A stretch of DNA of 64,000 nucleotides, from assembly GCF_004115975.1 (NCBI RefSeq), contig NZ_SDDZ01000012.1, positions 1 to 64,000 of the forward strand. Direction: 5' to 3'. The notes below the pieces were generated by a model that was not told where the DNA came from, did no database searches, and saw nothing but the letters and a program-made list of their open reading frames with translations. This DNA is from Gelidibacter gilvus. Its GTDB lineage: Bacteria > Bacteroidota > Bacteroidia > Flavobacteriales > Flavobacteriaceae. The position numbers and the translations under genes are program-made. Positions 34,548 to 44,044 of this stretch are shown piece after piece; the first letter of the stretch is position 1; the number at the start of each line of letters is the position of its first letter.

Positions 34548-35043
34548 TAAGACTATAAAAGGACTATAGACCGCTTTGCTAATAGATTTTAGACACTAGA
34601 TAGTCTTTACATACGTTCGCAAGAAGCACACAGTTTCTATCTCAAATTATTGGATTAAAAAAGGTATAATGGATTTGAATTTCTTGCGATAGGCATACGG
34701 GAAATACTATTTCACAGAGTTACACAGAGGAGACACAGAGTTACCCAAAGAACGATGATATCAAAAAAATAAGTGAGAGTGAGAATCAGAATGATTAACA
34801 TCACCAATCTGAGCGTACCGGCAGGTCAGCGTTCCATCTGAAATTCTAAAAGTGTAGTTCGTGAAAATTAGCCTCCAAAAATAAATCAGCGAAAATCAGC
34901 TCCATCCACGTGACCCGCCTGAACGAACGGGCAGGTCAGCGTTTTATCTGAAAATTAAAAAGTGTAGTTCGTGAAAATTAGCCTCCAAAAATAAATCAGC
35001 GAAAATCAGCTTCATCCGCGTTCTCAGCGTTTTCAGCGTTCCA
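34548..35043. other. Intergenic stretch with dispersed and duplicated repeats
   Basis: No gene was seen. It contains a CACAGAGTTACACAGAGG-type motif near 34713-34736 (a similar motif recurs near 42060-42200 and 43170) and the duplicated block described at 34820-35018. GGCAGGTCAGCG tags occur at the start of each copy. Confidence 0.6.
34820..35018. repeat. Two near-identical copies of an 88-bp block
   Basis: Copy 1 is 34820-34907 and copy 2 is 34930-35018. Each runs from GGCAGGTCAGCGTT through TAGTTCGTGAAAATTAGCC to AATCAGCTCCATCC or AATCAGCTTCATCC. They differ by a few substitutions and single-base indels. A short segment with inverted CCCGCC / GGGCAGG parts separates them. Confidence 0.8.
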
Positions 35044-36570
35044 TCACATTTCAAACCAGTCATCAACTGGAAGTTCATACTTATCTTCCAATAGGTTAGA
35101 TTTATGTACAAACTCATTGGTTGCAGGAATATATTGGTATTCCTTAGCCCAGGTCTTATGATGTTTGGCAAGCTCTTTTAAACTATCACAAACATAAATG
35201 GTTTCCTCAGTGGTGGTGGTCGGATGAATGGACATTCTTATCCAACCTGGTTTACGGGTCAATTCACCTAACGAAATCTCGTGGGTCAAAGCATTGGAAG
35301 TCTCCATATCCACATGCAACAAGAAGTGCCCATAAGTACCTGCACAACTACAGCCACCACGGGTTTGGATGCCAAAACGGTCATTTAAAAGTTTGACGCC
35401 TAAATTGTAATGCAGCTCATCAATATAAAAAGAAATCACACCCAAACGATCTTGATGCTGACCGGCAAGAATATTGATATTTTCAACAGGATTTAGCTCG
35501 GCAAAAATATAATCAATGATTTCATGTTCCCGTTCCAAGATGTTAGCCACACCCATTTGCTCCTTTAGCTTAATTGCCAAGGCTGTTTTAATGGTTTGCA
35601 AGAATCCTGGGGTGCCACCATCCTCACGATCTTCAATATTATCAATGTATTTATGTTCTCCCCACGGATTGGTCCAACTTACGGTACCGCCCCCTGGACT
35701 ATCAGGAATCATGTTTTTGTACAATTTTTTATTGAAGATCAAAACGCCAGAAGTTCCAGGCCCTCCAATAAATTTGTGTGGTGAAAAGAAAATGGCATCC
35801 AAAGCTTCGTCTTCATCTTCTGGGTGCATATCAATATCAACATAAGGTGCAGAACACGCAAAGTCAACAAAACACACTCCGCCATTTTGATGCATCACTT
35901 TAGCAATCTCATGATAAGGAGTCTGAATCCCGGTAACGTTAGAGCCACCAACAACTGAAGCGATTTTAATGGGACGATCCTTATACTGTTCCAAAAGAAC
36001 TTTAAAATTAGCCATGCAGAACAGACCATCTTCCCCAGGAGGAATGACCTCTACTTTAGCAATAGTTTCCAGCCACGATGTTTGGTTGGAATGGTGTTCC
36101 ATATGCGTGATAAAAACTACAGGTTTCATGGCATCTGGAACAATCGTATGTTTTCTCATGTTTTCAGGCACTTTCAAACCCAAAATCCGCTGAAATTTAT
36201 TAATGGCCTCAGTCATGCCACTGCCACAACAAATCAATACATCATCGTCGTTGCTGTTGACATGGTCTTTTATAATGTGTTTTGCCTTATGATAAGCCTT
36301 GGTCATCGCCGTCCCGGAAACGGTTGTCTCCGTATGGGTATTGGCCACATAAGGTCCAAAGACATTCATCAATGTTTCCTCAATAGGTCGGTATAAACGT
36401 CCGGAAGCCGTCCAATCCGTATAAACGATTTTCTGTTTTCCATAAGGCGTCATAAATTCTTGATCAATACCAATAATATGTTGCCTGAACTGTTGAAAGT
36501 AGCGTTCCAGTTCGGTGGTTTTTTTATTGGATATTTCGGTGGTTATCATGGGATTATATTTAAACGGCAA
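35044..36570 (-). CDS. Class V aminotransferase (cysteine desulfurase-like)
   Basis: This 508-residue PLP enzyme has the fold I class V pattern: SGMTEAINKF, HMEHHSNQTSW, VDFACSAPY and the Schiff-base Lys in FFSPHKFIGGPG. A C-terminal cysteine loop GGCSCAGTYGH resembles cysteine desulfurases, but the protein is longer than IscS/SufS. The substrate is uncertain. Its stop abuts a minus-strand unit; it is separated by 5 bp from glmM, so the two are probably co-transcribed. Confidence 0.88.
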   Translation of the reverse strand: MPFKYNPMITTEISNKKTTELERYFQQFRQHIIGIDQEFMTPYGKQKIVYTDWTASGRLYRPIEETLMNVFGPYVANTHTETTVSGTAMTKAYHKAKHIIKDHVNSNDDDVLICCGSGMTEAINKFQRILGLKVPENMRKHTIVPDAMKPVVFITHMEHHSNQTSWLETIAKVEVIPPGEDGLFCMANFKVLLEQYKDRPIKIASVVGGSNVTGIQTPYHEIAKVMHQNGGVCFVDFACSAPYVDIDMHPEDEDEALDAIFFSPHKFIGGPGTSGVLIFNKKLYKNMIPDSPGGGTVSWTNPWGEHKYIDNIEDREDGGTPGFLQTIKTALAIKLKEQMGVANILEREHEIIDYIFAELNPVENINILAGQHQDRLGVISFYIDELHYNLGVKLLNDRFGIQTRGGCSCAGTYGHFLLHVDMETSNALTHEISLGELTRKPGWIRMSIHPTTTTEETIYVCDSLKELAKHHKTWAKEYQYIPATNEFVHKSNLLEDKYELPVDDWFEM

Positions 36571-36575
36571 AGGTA

Positions 36576-37964
36576 CTAAATATTTGCGACAGCCTTGATT
36601 TCAGAAATGATCTGATCCGCAAGCGCATCGGCTTCCTCCTGCGAAAGTGCTTCCGTATAAATCCTGATAATTGGCTCTGTATTACTCTTGCGTAAATGGA
36701 CCCAACTTTTTTCAAAATCTATTTTAACACCATCAATAGTGGTTAGTTTTTCATTTTGATAACGTTCTTCCATCGTTTTCAAAATCCCATCCACATCCAT
36801 TCCTGCTGCCAAATCGATTTTCTTTTTACCCATATAATAATTTGGATAGGTTGCTCGAAGCGCGCTTGTGGTCATTTCTTTTTCTGCCAACAGACTCAAA
36901 AACAAAGCCACTCCAACTAGCGCATCACGTCCATAATGCAATTCTGGGTAAATGATCCCTCCGTTTCCTTCACCTCCAATGATGGCGTTATTCTTCTTCA
37001 TTAATTCCACCACGTTCACCTCTCCTACAGCACTGGCCTCATAACTGCCGCCATGTTTTTCCGTAACATCCCTTAAGGCTCTTGTAGAACTCATATTGCT
37101 TACTGTATTGCCGGGAGTTTTGCTCAACACATAATCTGCACAAGCCACTAAAGTGTATTCTTCTCCAAACATCTCGCCTTTTTCATCTACAAACGCCAAA
37201 CGGTCCACATCAGGATCAACCGCAATACCAAAATGTGCTTTCTCTTTGACTACCATTGCTGATAAATCTTGCAAATGCTCTTTTAAAGGTTCTGGATTAT
37301 GGGGAAAATGGCCCGTAGGTTCGCAATACAATTTGACGGCTTGTACTCCCAAACGTTCCAATAACAAAGGAATGATAATCCCTCCCGAAGAGTTGACGCC
37401 ATCTACAACCACTTTAAATTTAGCGTCTCTAATGGCTTTTTTATTGACCAAAGGCATTTTTAGAACTTCATCAATATGAATATCCATATACGCCTCGTTT
37501 TTGGTAATTTCTCCAAGATCATCTACTTCTGCGAAGGTCATTTGATCGGCTTCGGCAATTTCTAAAATCCGTGCACCTTCGGCAGCATTTAAAAATTCAC
37601 CTTTGGCATCAAGCAGCTTAAGCGCGTTCCATTGTTTTGGATTATGACTGGCGGTTAATATAATCCCCCCATCGGCATGTTCCATAGGTACGGCAATCTC
37701 AACAGTTGGCGTGGTTGACAATCCCAGATCAATGACGTGGATACCCAAACCAACCAAGGTGTTCATCACTAAGTTTTGGATCATTTCACCAGAGATCCGA
37801 GCATCGCGACCAACGACCACACGGTAATTTTCCTTGTTGCGTTGTTCTTTTAACCAGATCCCATAAGCTGATGCAAATTTTACCGCATCAATAGGCGTTA
37901 AATTATCGCCCACTTTACCTCCAATAGTGCCTCGTATTCCTGAAATTGATTTGATGAGTGTCAT
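36576..37964 (-). CDS. glmM: Phosphoglucosamine mutase
   Basis: This 462-residue alpha-D-phosphohexomutase has the active-site serine loop TASHNPKQWNA, the metal loop DPDVDRLAFVD and the sugar loop GGEGNGG. The phosphate-binding segment near the C-terminus is RKSNTEPIIRIY. It converts glucosamine-6-phosphate to glucosamine-1-phosphate for peptidoglycan and LPS. In this phylum the GlmM/ManB assignment is sometimes ambiguous, but the SNTEP loop and length support glmM. Confidence 0.85.
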   Translation of the reverse strand: MTLIKSISGIRGTIGGKVGDNLTPIDAVKFASAYGIWLKEQRNKENYRVVVGRDARISGEMIQNLVMNTLVGLGIHVIDLGLSTTPTVEIAVPMEHADGGIILTASHNPKQWNALKLLDAKGEFLNAAEGARILEIAEADQMTFAEVDDLGEITKNEAYMDIHIDEVLKMPLVNKKAIRDAKFKVVVDGVNSSGGIIIPLLLERLGVQAVKLYCEPTGHFPHNPEPLKEHLQDLSAMVVKEKAHFGIAVDPDVDRLAFVDEKGEMFGEEYTLVACADYVLSKTPGNTVSNMSSTRALRDVTEKHGGSYEASAVGEVNVVELMKKNNAIIGGEGNGGIIYPELHYGRDALVGVALFLSLLAEKEMTTSALRATYPNYYMGKKKIDLAAGMDVDGILKTMEERYQNEKLTTIDGVKIDFEKSWVHLRKSNTEPIIRIYTEALSQEEADALADQIISEIKAVANI

Positions 37965-37986
37965 ATTTTAAATTTTAAATGAAAAG

Positions 37987-37994
37987 CAAATATA
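37987..37994 (-). promoter_or_regulatory. Bacteroidota -7 box for glmM
   Basis: On the minus strand TATATTTG, 22 bp before the ATG at 37964, matches TAnnTTTG. Confidence 0.5.
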
Positions 37995-38011
37995 CAATTA
38001 CAAAATTGGAA

Positions 38012-38074
38012 ATTTTATGATGGGCTTGTCGAATTTTATGATGAGCTTGTCGAATTTTGTGATGAGCTTGTCGA
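38012..38074. repeat. Three tandem 21-bp repeats
   Basis: Units at 38012-38032, 38033-38053 and 38054-38074 read ATTTTATGATGRGCTTGTCG plus A, differing at two positions. They lie between divergent glmM and the ACP phosphodiesterase gene. The GAGCTTGTCGAA core is a common dispersed repeat word in this phylum. Confidence 0.85.
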
Positions 38075-38106
38075 ATTACTAAAATCCTATTCCGTAAATT
38101 AGGCCA

Positions 38107-38712
38107 ATGAATTTTTTAGCCCATATTTATCTTTCAGGAGACAACGAATTAATCGCCATTGGAAATTTTATGGCAGATAGCATCAAAGGAAAACACTACA
38201 AAAAGTATCCTGATGAGCTTCAAGTAGGCATACGTCTCCATCGCGAAATTGACACCTTTACTGATGCCCACCCCACCGTCAGATTAAGCACCAAACGCTT
38301 ACATGAAAATTACAGCCACTACAGCGGTGTGATCGTGGATATTTTATATGACCACTTTCTTGCGAAAAACTGGTCGCACTACTCGCCCATTCCTTTAGCT
38401 ATTTATGTAGACGATTTTTACGAAACATTGAAAACACATGCCGAATTTCTGCCCCCGCGCGCTCAAAAGATGGTGCCTTATATGATTGCGGGAAATTGGC
38501 TGTTGAATTATGCGAAAATTGAAGGCATACAAAATGTTTTGATTGGTATGAACAGACGCACCAACAATATTTCAGGGATGGATAAAGCTACCGATGAGCT
38601 TAAAGAATTCTATCATGAATTTGAGGCCGAATTCACCAGTTTTTTTGAAGAACTGCGTGTGTTCTCAGAAGAAAAATTAGCCACATTAAAACAGATGTAT
38701 GCTTTGGAATAG
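38107..38712 (+). CDS. Acyl-carrier-protein phosphodiesterase-like protein (DUF479)
   Basis: This 201-residue protein begins MNFLAHIYLSG, followed by GNFMADSIKGKHY, GIRLHREIDTFTDAHP and VDILYDHFLAKNW, the conserved blocks of the AcpH family. That family removes 4'-phosphopantetheine from ACP. The HD-like metal residues are visible. The enzyme call in this phylum rests on family membership. Confidence 0.88.
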   Translation: MNFLAHIYLSGDNELIAIGNFMADSIKGKHYKKYPDELQVGIRLHREIDTFTDAHPTVRLSTKRLHENYSHYSGVIVDILYDHFLAKNWSHYSPIPLAIYVDDFYETLKTHAEFLPPRAQKMVPYMIAGNWLLNYAKIEGIQNVLIGMNRRTNNISGMDKATDELKEFYHEFEAEFTSFFEELRVFSEEKLATLKQMYALE

Positions 38713-38775
38713 CCTGCCGATTTCATAAATTTATATAACTTACACTTTAAAGATATTTTTTTAATCCAACCCATC

Positions 38776-41700
38776 ATGAAAAATTCCCTCGTTATCTTCG
38801 CCTTGCTTTTCTCACTTTCGATATTTTCTCAAGGCACCCAATTGCTGAGACAGCCCAGCATTTCAAAAACCGAAGTTGTTTTTATTTATGCCAACGATTT
38901 ATGGAAAGCACCTCTAAATGGAGGTACAGCAATGCGATTGACCAGTGGCGAAGGCTACGAATCCAATCCGCATTTTTCCAAAGACGGCAAAACAATTGCT
39001 TTTACAGCAGAATATGACGGGAATTCCGATGTGTATATCATGCCTTCAGAAGGTGGCGAACCAAAGCGTTTGACCTTCCATCCCGATGGTGACTATGTTG
39101 AAGGATGGACGCCAGACAACAAAATTCTGTTTCGTTCAGGTCGTGAAGGCAAACCAACTGCATCCACAAAACTATATACTATTGGAACTGAAGATAGTTT
39201 TCCAGAAGCTCTAGATTTACAAAGAGCTGCCTACGGCGATATTTCTGCCGATGGAAAGTTTATCGCCTATACGCCAATTACTTCCTGGGATCCTGAATGG
39301 CGCAATTATCGCGGCGGACAAGCCATGCCCATCTGGATTGTGGATTTAGAAACAAAAGATTTGATCACCACGCCACAATTGGATAAAGAGCGTCATTTAG
39401 ATCCGAAATGGTTAAACGGCGTGGTATATTATTTATCAGAACGTGATTATACCAGTAATATCTGGTCCTTCGATCCGAAAACCAAAACTGAAAAACAAAT
39501 CACCTTTCACAAAAAATTCGACGTTAAAAGTTTAAGCGCCAATCAAAATCAAATTGTTTATGAACAAGGTGGCTATCTCCATCTTTTAAATGTGGAAACT
39601 TTAGATACCAAACAATTACATATCACGGCAACAGGCGATTTGAATTTTGCCAGACCGCGTTGGGAAGACGTTGCTGCAAGCAGTTTAAGCAATCCACAAA
39701 TCTCTCCTAAAGGCATGCGCGCTGTTTTTGAGCATCGCGGAGACATCTTTACGGTGCCCAAAGAACATGGTTCTTGGCGCAATCTCACCAACTCATCAGG
39801 AGTGGCCGACCGCAGCCCCGTTTGGTCTCCCAAAGGTGATAAAATAGCCTGGTTTTCTGATGTCAGCGGGAATTACAAAATGGTTGTAGCCGATCAAGAT
39901 GGTAACAATCAAGAGGAAATTACCCTGCCCAATGCCACGTTCTTCTTTAAACCTGAATGGTCCAATGATGGCAAATACATTGCCTATACAGATACCGATT
40001 ATAATATTTGGGTGCTGAATCTAGAGACTAAAAAAGCAGTTAAGGCAGATACGGATCGGTATGCGCATCCTGAACGCTCCATGAATCCGGTTTGGTCCCC
40101 TGACAGTAAATGGATTGCCTACGCCAAACAATTGGAAAGTCATTTTAAGTCGATTTTTGTTTATAATGTAGAAACCAATGAGAACATTCAAATTACAGAT
40201 GGAATGGCCGATGCCATAACCCCGGTTTGGGATGCTTCAGGAAAGTATATTTTCACTTTGGCAAGTACCAATTACGGACTTACCTCAGGCTGGTTGGACA
40301 TGAGTTCTTATGATGTGAATGTGACCCGTGGGCTTTATGCCATCGTTTTAAACACTAAAGATGATGCGCCTATCCTTCCAAAAACGGATGAAGAGAAGTC
40401 CAAGAAGAAGGACGATAAAACAGAAGCTAAAAAAGACGACAAAAAGAAGAAGGATGATTCCAAAGACAAAGATATCGTAGCTGAAGTCCCAAAAATCGTC
40501 ATTGATAAAGAAAATATTTTCAATCGCATTGTACCTCTTCAACTTAAACAAGCTAATTATGTTGGATTGATAAAAGGACCAAAGACTATTGTTTTTGTTG
40601 CAGAAACTGTTCCTAATGAAGAGGCACAGAAAATACACAGTTATAGTTTAGAAGATGGAAAAGCCACGGATTATGCGAAAAACATTTCCGAGATGGTCGT
40701 TTCTTCCGATCGTGAAAGTGCATTGATCAGACAAAACAACAACTGGAGCATTGTCGCTACCTCTAAACCACCAAAAGATGATGAAAAGCTCAAAATGGAT
40801 CTTAAAATAAAAGTTGATCCAAAGGAAGAATACCATCAAATGTATAAAGAAGGCTGGCGTTATATGCGTGATTTCCTTTATGTAAATAACGTGCATGGTG
40901 CACCTTGGGATACGGTTTATGAATGGTATGCGCCGTGGATTGACCATGTGCGCCATAGAACAGACTTGAACTATGTGATCGATATCATGAGTGGCGAAGT
41001 ATCCATTGGACATTCCTACGTGTCTGGTGGTGATATGCCCAAAATTGATCGTGTGCCAGTGGGATTGTTGGGCTGCGACTTTGAATGGACCCCAGATGGC
41101 TATCGCATCAGTAAAATTTTCACTGGTGAAACTTGGAATCCAGATACCTACTCACCTTTAGGTTTGCCGGGAATCCACGTGAAGGAAGGCGATTATATTA
41201 TTTCCATCAATGGTAAAATGGTGAATCCAAATGAGAATATTTACAGCCTATTGGAACAAACTGCAAATCGAGAAACCACGATTGAAGTCAACAGCAAATC
41301 GACAAAAACTGGTGCCAAATCATTTTTGGTAAAGCCTGTGGCGAATGAAAGAGGTCTGCGTTATATGGACTGGGTGGAAGGCAACCGTAAGAAGGTGGAC
41401 GAACTTTCTAATGGTAAATTGGCATATGTGTATGTTCCGAATACGAGTCAGGGCGGATTTGCATCCTTCAACAGATATTATTTCTCACAACAGGATAAAA
41501 AGGGTGTTATTATTGACGAGCGTAATAATGGTGGCGGATCGGCTGCTGATTATATGATCGATATTATGTCTCGCGAACTTTTTGGATACTTCAATAGCAA
41601 AACAAATGACAACCGACCATGGACAACGCCAATGGCCGGGATTTGGGGACCAAAAGTAATGTTGATTAATGAACGCGCAGGTTCGGGGGGTGATTTACTT

Positions 41701-42051
41701 CCTTATATGTTTAAAGCGAAAAAAATCGGACCGTTGATTGGCACCAGAACTTGGGGCGGATTAGTGGGCACTTGGGATACACCACCTTTTATTGATGGCG
41801 GACGCATGGTCGCACCACGTGGTGGTTTTTATGATGTCAATGGCGAATGGGCCGTTGAAGGCGAAGGTGTAGCCCCGGACATTGAAGTCATTCAAGAACC
41901 AAAATTAACGATGAATGGAAGGGATCCACAATTGGAACGTGGCGTCAAAGAAGCTTTAAAACTTTTGGAAACCCAAGAATTTGAAATGAAACCAGAACCA
42001 GCGGCGCCGGTAAGATGGAAACGTCCTGCTGGTTACGAAAAGGAAAATTAG
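38776..42051 (+). CDS. Tricorn-like S41 family peptidase
   Basis: This 1091-residue exported protease has a signal peptide (LVIFALLFSLSIFSQG), two WD40/beta-propeller regions with Tricorn repeats (for example RLTSGEGYESNPHFSKDGKT), a Lys/Asp-rich linker near 545-575, a PDZ domain (GIHVKEGDYIISINGKMV) and the S41 core with the nucleophile S970 in AGSGGDLLPY. Tricorn enzymes degrade peptides; the extracellular relatives of Bacteroidota probably feed on protein. It appears complete. Confidence 0.9.
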   Translation: MKNSLVIFALLFSLSIFSQGTQLLRQPSISKTEVVFIYANDLWKAPLNGGTAMRLTSGEGYESNPHFSKDGKTIAFTAEYDGNSDVYIMPSEGGEPKRLTFHPDGDYVEGWTPDNKILFRSGREGKPTASTKLYTIGTEDSFPEALDLQRAAYGDISADGKFIAYTPITSWDPEWRNYRGGQAMPIWIVDLETKDLITTPQLDKERHLDPKWLNGVVYYLSERDYTSNIWSFDPKTKTEKQITFHKKFDVKSLSANQNQIVYEQGGYLHLLNVETLDTKQLHITATGDLNFARPRWEDVAASSLSNPQISPKGMRAVFEHRGDIFTVPKEHGSWRNLTNSSGVADRSPVWSPKGDKIAWFSDVSGNYKMVVADQDGNNQEEITLPNATFFFKPEWSNDGKYIAYTDTDYNIWVLNLETKKAVKADTDRYAHPERSMNPVWSPDSKWIAYAKQLESHFKSIFVYNVETNENIQITDGMADAITPVWDASGKYIFTLASTNYGLTSGWLDMSSYDVNVTRGLYAIVLNTKDDAPILPKTDEEKSKKKDDKTEAKKDDKKKKDDSKDKDIVAEVPKIVIDKENIFNRIVPLQLKQANYVGLIKGPKTIVFVAETVPNEEAQKIHSYSLEDGKATDYAKNISEMVVSSDRESALIRQNNNWSIVATSKPPKDDEKLKMDLKIKVDPKEEYHQMYKEGWRYMRDFLYVNNVHGAPWDTVYEWYAPWIDHVRHRTDLNYVIDIMSGEVSIGHSYVSGGDMPKIDRVPVGLLGCDFEWTPDGYRISKIFTGETWNPDTYSPLGLPGIHVKEGDYIISINGKMVNPNENIYSLLEQTANRETTIEVNSKSTKTGAKSFLVKPVANERGLRYMDWVEGNRKKVDELSNGKLAYVYVPNTSQGGFASFNRYYFSQQDKKGVIIDERNNGGGSAADYMIDIMSRELFGYFNSKTNDNRPWTTPMAGIWGPKVMLINERAGSGGDLLPYMFKAKKIGPLIGTRTWGGLVGTWDTPPFIDGGRMVAPRGGFYDVNGEWAVEGEGVAPDIEVIQEPKLTMNGRDPQLERGVKEALKLLETQEFEMKPEPAAPVRWKRPAGYEKEN

Positions 42052-42237
42052 GAGTTGTATCACAGAGATTCACGGAGATTTAATAATTACTGATAGTCAT
42101 AAGATAAAACTCTGCGTAGCTCTGTGAAACCCTGCATCGGCAGTAGGCAGGTCTGCGAAACTCTGAGTAACAACCCAGCGAAACTCTGTGTCACAACCCC
42201 GTGAAACACCTATCTTCGCAAATTAAACCCACATCAA
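42052..42237. repeat. Cluster of CTCTGTGAAAC-type words
   Basis: This short spacer holds variants of CACAGAGATTCACGGAGA, AACTCTGCGTAGCTCTGTGA and GCGAAACTCTGTGTCACA, the same family of words as near 34713 and 43170. No gene or RNA was recognised. Confidence 0.5.
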
Positions 42238-42957
42238 TTGGCTAAACCAAAAAAAATACTAAAAATAATTGCTGGGGTGATTGTGTTCTTCACACTCCCT
42301 ACCCTTCTCTTCTTCGGTTTTTTATATCTTAAATATGATGAGGATTTACCATCAGGGATAAAAGGTGAACAAGCAGAATTATTGGCAACTAAAATGCTCA
42401 ATGCTTTAGATCATGAAGCTTATAAAAGCACAAACTACATTGAATGGACTTTTAGTAAACGGCACCATTATAAATGGAACAAGGCCGAAAACACATGCCA
42501 AGTGTATTGGAAATCCTATCGCGTAGATCTCGATTTGAACGATCCATCCAAAAGCGAGGCGTTTCATAACGACCAAAAAGTGGACACGGATTCTTCTAAA
42601 AAACTCATCGAAAAAGCGGTTTCCAACTTTAATAACGATTCGTTTTGGCTTGTGGCACCCTATAAGGTTTTTGATTCTGGAACTGAACGGCGTATAGTGA
42701 CTTTAGAAGATGGATCAGAAGCACTTTTAGTGACTTACACTTCAGGTGGAACAACGCCCGGAGATTCTTATTTATGGCACTTGGATGCTTCTGGAAAACC
42801 AACGAGTTTCCAGATGTGGGTGGACATTCTACCCATTAACGGATTGGAAGCCTCTTGGAACGATTGGACTACAACTGAAAGTGGTGCGCAATTACCAAGC
42901 TTTCATAAGTTTATGGTCTTTGGGTTTGAGATTACGGATTTGATAGGAAGGGAATAG
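42238..42957 (+). CDS. Hypothetical membrane-anchored protein
   Basis: This 239-residue protein has an N-terminal membrane anchor (ILKIIAGVIVFFTLPTLLFF) and an extracytoplasmic domain with a WTFSKRHHYKWNKAE region and many beta strands. I do not recognise a family. The frame opens at a TTG (42238); no ATG lies upstream in frame within reach, so a TTG start is likely. It follows the S41 gene by about 190 bp. Confidence 0.75.
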   Translation: MAKPKKILKIIAGVIVFFTLPTLLFFGFLYLKYDEDLPSGIKGEQAELLATKMLNALDHEAYKSTNYIEWTFSKRHHYKWNKAENTCQVYWKSYRVDLDLNDPSKSEAFHNDQKVDTDSSKKLIEKAVSNFNNDSFWLVAPYKVFDSGTERRIVTLEDGSEALLVTYTSGGTTPGDSYLWHLDASGKPTSFQMWVDILPINGLEASWNDWTTTESGAQLPSFHKFMVFGFEITDLIGRE

Positions 42958-42997
42958 TGTTCCCGACTACACAACTGCTACGAGCGGACAACGTCAG

Positions 42998-43081
42998 TGT
43001 TCAGTGTTCAGTGTTCAGTGTTCAGTGTTCAGTGTTCAGTGTTCAGTGTTCAGTGTTCAGTGTTCAGTGTTCAGTGTTCAG
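42998..43081. repeat. Twelve tandem copies of a 7-bp unit
   Basis: TGTTCAG is repeated 12 times without a mismatch, with partial copies on each side (CAG at 42995 and TGT at 43082). The spacer continues to 43326 without a gene. Perfect homogeneity suggests recent slippage or an expandable microsatellite. The direct neighbours read away from and towards it, so an effect on expression is possible but unproven. Confidence 0.95.
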
Positions 43082-43326
43082 TGTAAAATAAAATATCGTA
43101 AGTGAATTCCAAAACTATTTTAGACATTTTATCAGAAAGCATAAACATTTCAAAAACTATATCACAAAGGGACCACAAAGTAGTCACAGAGTTACACCCT
43201 TTAAGAGACAGTCCCAAAAAATTCTGAGATGGACCACCACTCACCATTCAACACTCACCACTCCCTACTCACCACTCATAACCAAGGCCCAATTACCAAC
43301 TGCGACTGAATACTGCCAACTGAAAA
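43082..43326. other. Intergenic stretch, low-complexity words
   Basis: This region holds an ATCACAAAGGGACCACAAAG-type word near 43160 and a run of CTCACCA/CCACTC words at 43225-43280. No gene was seen. Confidence 0.5.
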
Positions 43327-43848
43327 CTACCCTCTCTGTCCCACAAAATTATGGTCCTTAAGTTTAAACAACACATTGAACGATGTTAAACTCCCGTAGC
43401 TTCTGGTGATGTACTGCTGCAAATCAATTTTTTCCTGTTCTTCAAGATTGCTGCTATTGATCTTTTGTTCCATCACACGAAGTCGGTCACGAACCATGGT
43501 GATTTTATGAAAAAACGTATCGATAGGAATTTCGGTTGGTTTTAATTTGGTGTCGCCAGGTTGCATAATGAGCTTCCCACCTTTCCATTTATCGCCAATG
43601 TTGACCACTTCGCTCACATCACTCCATTTTTTCAAGATGGCTTTTAAAGTACTTTCCACTTCATGAAAACTGATGGTATCTACATCATCTTCGGCGGCTT
43701 CAATCACTTCAAAGTCGCTATCCAAGTCTATTGTTTCCAATCCGCTATCAATAAACGTCACCCAATAATGTTTTGAGGTCACGTTGGTGACGACGCCTTT
43801 GCCAAATTCTGGGTGATTAATTCTAGAACTGATTCCTAATAATTGCAT
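43327..43848 (-). CDS. Conserved hypothetical protein
   Basis: The 173 residues start with a small SH3-like beta domain (INHPEFGKGVVTNVTSKHYW, then VTFIDSGLETID), similar to the tail of UvrD-like or CarD-like proteins, and end with a helical region (MVRDRLRVMEQKI). I do not recognise a known function. No signal peptide or membrane span is visible. Confidence 0.75.
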   Translation of the reverse strand: MQLLGISSRINHPEFGKGVVTNVTSKHYWVTFIDSGLETIDLDSDFEVIEAAEDDVDTISFHEVESTLKAILKKWSDVSEVVNIGDKWKGGKLIMQPGDTKLKPTEIPIDTFFHKITMVRDRLRVMEQKINSSNLEEQEKIDLQQYITRSYGSLTSFNVLFKLKDHNFVGQRG

Positions 43849-44044
43849 GTCTTGAGTTTTAAATTTTGAAATACAATAATAACAAATCTGCTGCTATTCC
43901 TCCATTATTTTTGAAGTAGAAGTACTCCTGACTTCGTAATTTGTTAACAAAAAATGAGATGATTTCATTTTTTACAGATCTAAAACACCACATTTATCTT
44001 TTTTTATCTTTTTAAAATTTATTTTTATCCAAACCGCAAGCCTA

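Noticed and set aside
42998-43081. CRISPR-like array
   Set aside because: The unit is 7 bp and there are no spacers; it is a simple tandem repeat.
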